DNA of 6,801 bases from Clostridia bacterium (GTDB taxonomy: Bacteria; Bacillota_A; Clostridia; Oscillospirales; CAG-272), in assembly GCA_017500625.1 (NCBI GenBank), contig JAFVYX010000245.1, positions 1 to 6,801 of the forward strand. Direction: 5' to 3'. A model generated the notes under the pieces. The model was not told where the DNA came from. It ran no database searches and saw only the letters and a program-made list of their open reading frames with translations. The position numbers were made by a program, and so were the translations under genes. Below are positions 5,923 to 6,801 of this stretch, piece by piece. Position 1 is the stretch's first letter. Each line of letters begins with the position of its first letter.

Positions 5923-6503
5923 TCGGCCACCTCCCCGAGCGCCGCGCGGTATTCGGCCTCGGTAAAGAGCAGATTGATCGCCGAAAGAAGCGCGTTGGCC
6001 GAAAGATCGGGCGGAAGCGCCAGGCGCTCGGCCAGCGCGCGGCGCTTGGCCTCACACCCCGCCGAGCCCGAGAGCCCGTCGGCAAAGAGGTCGGCCTTCG
6101 TGAGGGCGGCACGCGCCTCGATCGCCTCGCCCATAAAGGGCGAGAGCAGCGAGAGCAGCACCTCGGTCTCTTGGCCCTCAACGCCGAGAAGCCCCGCCTT
6201 GCCCGCCGTCTGCTTGCGGCGCTCCTTGCCGTGGACGGCGGGCACGTGCAGGTGATACACGCGGTCCCCCGAGAGCGCGCCCGAAAGGTAAGAGCGGATC
6301 ACGCGACCGCCACCGTCGGGATCGGTGAGGACGATCACTCCGCGCTCCTCTGCGAGGCGGCGCAGAAGCGCCAAGCGCTCCTTGTTGTTAAAAAGAGCAA
6401 ACCCGTCGGTCGTCAGAATTTCGGCGTCAACAATACTTGACAGTTTGATCTTGTCGTAGCGCCCCTCGACAATGATCGGCAGAGAGATCTTCGGCTTATT
6501 CAT
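5919..6503 (-). CDS. rnmV: Ribonuclease M5 (Toprim), 5S rRNA maturation
   Basis: RNase M5 cuts both sides of precursor 5S rRNA, usually with ribosomal protein L18 bound. The 194-residue product matches the family size of about 180-190. The Toprim domain is intact: IIVEGRYDK with Glu13, VIVLTDPDGGG with Asp61 and Asp63, and GLLGVEGQE, the counterpart of the RGIGVEHA element in B. subtilis. Residues about 130-194 form the small C-terminal domain seen in clostridial homologues (DUF4093-type). The frame is open to 6590, but ATG 6503-6501 is chosen because AAGGAG precedes it by 5 bases and the family begins there; the extra residues would be an out-of-frame reading of nth. It overlaps nth by 8 bases and rsmF by 4. 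Confidence 0.9.
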   Translation of the reverse strand: MNKPKISLPIIVEGRYDKIKLSSIVDAEILTTDGFALFNNKERLALLRRLAEERGVIVLTDPDGGGRVIRSYLSGALSGDRVYHLHVPAVHGKERRKQTAGKAGLLGVEGQETEVLLSLLSPFMGEAIEARAALTKADLFADGLSGSAGCEAKRRALAERLALPPDLSANALLSAINLLFTEAEYRAALGEVAE

Positions 6504-6801
6504 AACGGCTCCTTTCGGAAAAACGGCACAGCCCCGCCCGTCCGAGCTCGCACGCGCCGCACGCGGGGGCGCGCGCCGTGCAGACCTCACGGCCGAAAAG
6601 GACGGCGCGGTGACAAAAGTCCGAGGCGTTTTCGTTTGACAAAAGAGGGGTGAGCGTTTTCTCGACCAAAAGAGGGTCGCGCTTTCCCTCGGGGGTGAAG
6701 CCCCACCGTCCCGAAAGGCGGATCATGTGGGTATCGGCCACCACCGCCGAGACACCGAAAACGTCACCGAGCAAGAGATTCGCGATCTTGCGCCCCACCC
6801 C
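6496..6801 (-). CDS. nth: Endonuclease III, C-terminal part (gene enters from the right edge)
   Basis: Bifunctional DNA glycosylase/AP lyase that removes oxidised pyrimidines in base-excision repair. The 5' part lies outside the window; the frame is open to base 6801. The visible 101 residues start inside the helix-hairpin-helix, GVGRK, with the catalytic Lys at visible residue 5. VVADTH carries the catalytic Asp at residue 23, the same 18-residue separation as Lys120 and Asp138 of E. coli. The end holds a four-Cys iron-sulphur loop, but spaced C-X6-C-X2-C-X7-C rather than the usual X5 in the last gap. GTG at 6798 is an internal codon, not a start. First visible gene of a minus-strand operon with rnmV. 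Confidence 0.9.
   Translation of the reverse strand, partial: GVGRKIANLLLGDVFGVSAVVADTHMIRLSGRWGFTPEGKRDPLLVEKTLTPLLSNENASDFCHRAVLFGREVCTARAPACGACELGRAGLCRFSERSRYE
6509..6514 (-). promoter_or_regulatory. Ribosome binding site deciding the rnmV start
   Basis: AAGGAG on the minus strand, 5 bases before ATG 6503. It lies within the last codons of nth, consistent with coupled translation, and argues against a start at 6590. Confidence 0.75.

Noticed and set aside
6504..6590. 29-codon N-terminal extension of rnmV
   Set aside because: It lies inside nth in another frame, lacks a ribosome binding site, and the Toprim family starts at MNKPK.

Overview
The window looks like chromosomal DNA from a GC-rich, endospore-forming member of the Clostridia, probably an uncultured Oscillospiraceae-like gut lineage. 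The grounds are a SpoIIE gene with a full ten-helix-type membrane domain and PP2C domain, a Toprim RNase M5 of the clostridial type, strong GGAGG ribosome binding sites, and heavy use of G/C-ending codons. The lineage is an inference from gene content, not from a marker gene. Layout, left to right: bases 1-82 are AT-rich and read as a fragment of a low-GC coding sequence that does not belong with the rest. At about base 83 the sequence switches to GC-rich DNA carrying, on the minus strand, the first third of truB (tRNA pseudouridine-55 synthase), cut by the junction. Upstream of it and overlapping it is alr (alanine racemase), also minus, with three translated copies of a 21-base tandem repeat at its N-terminus. 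A divergent intergenic region (1562-1817) holds a candidate promoter for alr and a candidate Spo0A/sigma-A type promoter for spoIIE with a 21-base spacer. spoIIE (1818-4211, plus) fills the centre. Then come about 340 bases without a gene (4212-4551): a degenerate tandem array of GC-rich repeat units with small hairpins, followed by a perfect 15-bp stem terminator that can serve both converging transcription units. The right third is a tightly packed minus-strand operon, nth (partial, entering from the right edge), rnmV and an rsmF-like rRNA methyltransferase, joined by overlaps of 8 and 4 bases. The genes are mostly housekeeping: cell-wall D-alanine supply (alr), tRNA and rRNA maturation (truB, rnmV, rsmF-like), base-excision repair (nth) and forespore sigma-F activation (spoIIE). 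I do not see a new defence, mobile or biosynthetic system. The items most worth following up are the convergent-intergenic repeat array, the abrupt composition break inside truB, the spoIIE promoter architecture and the alr repeat tail.
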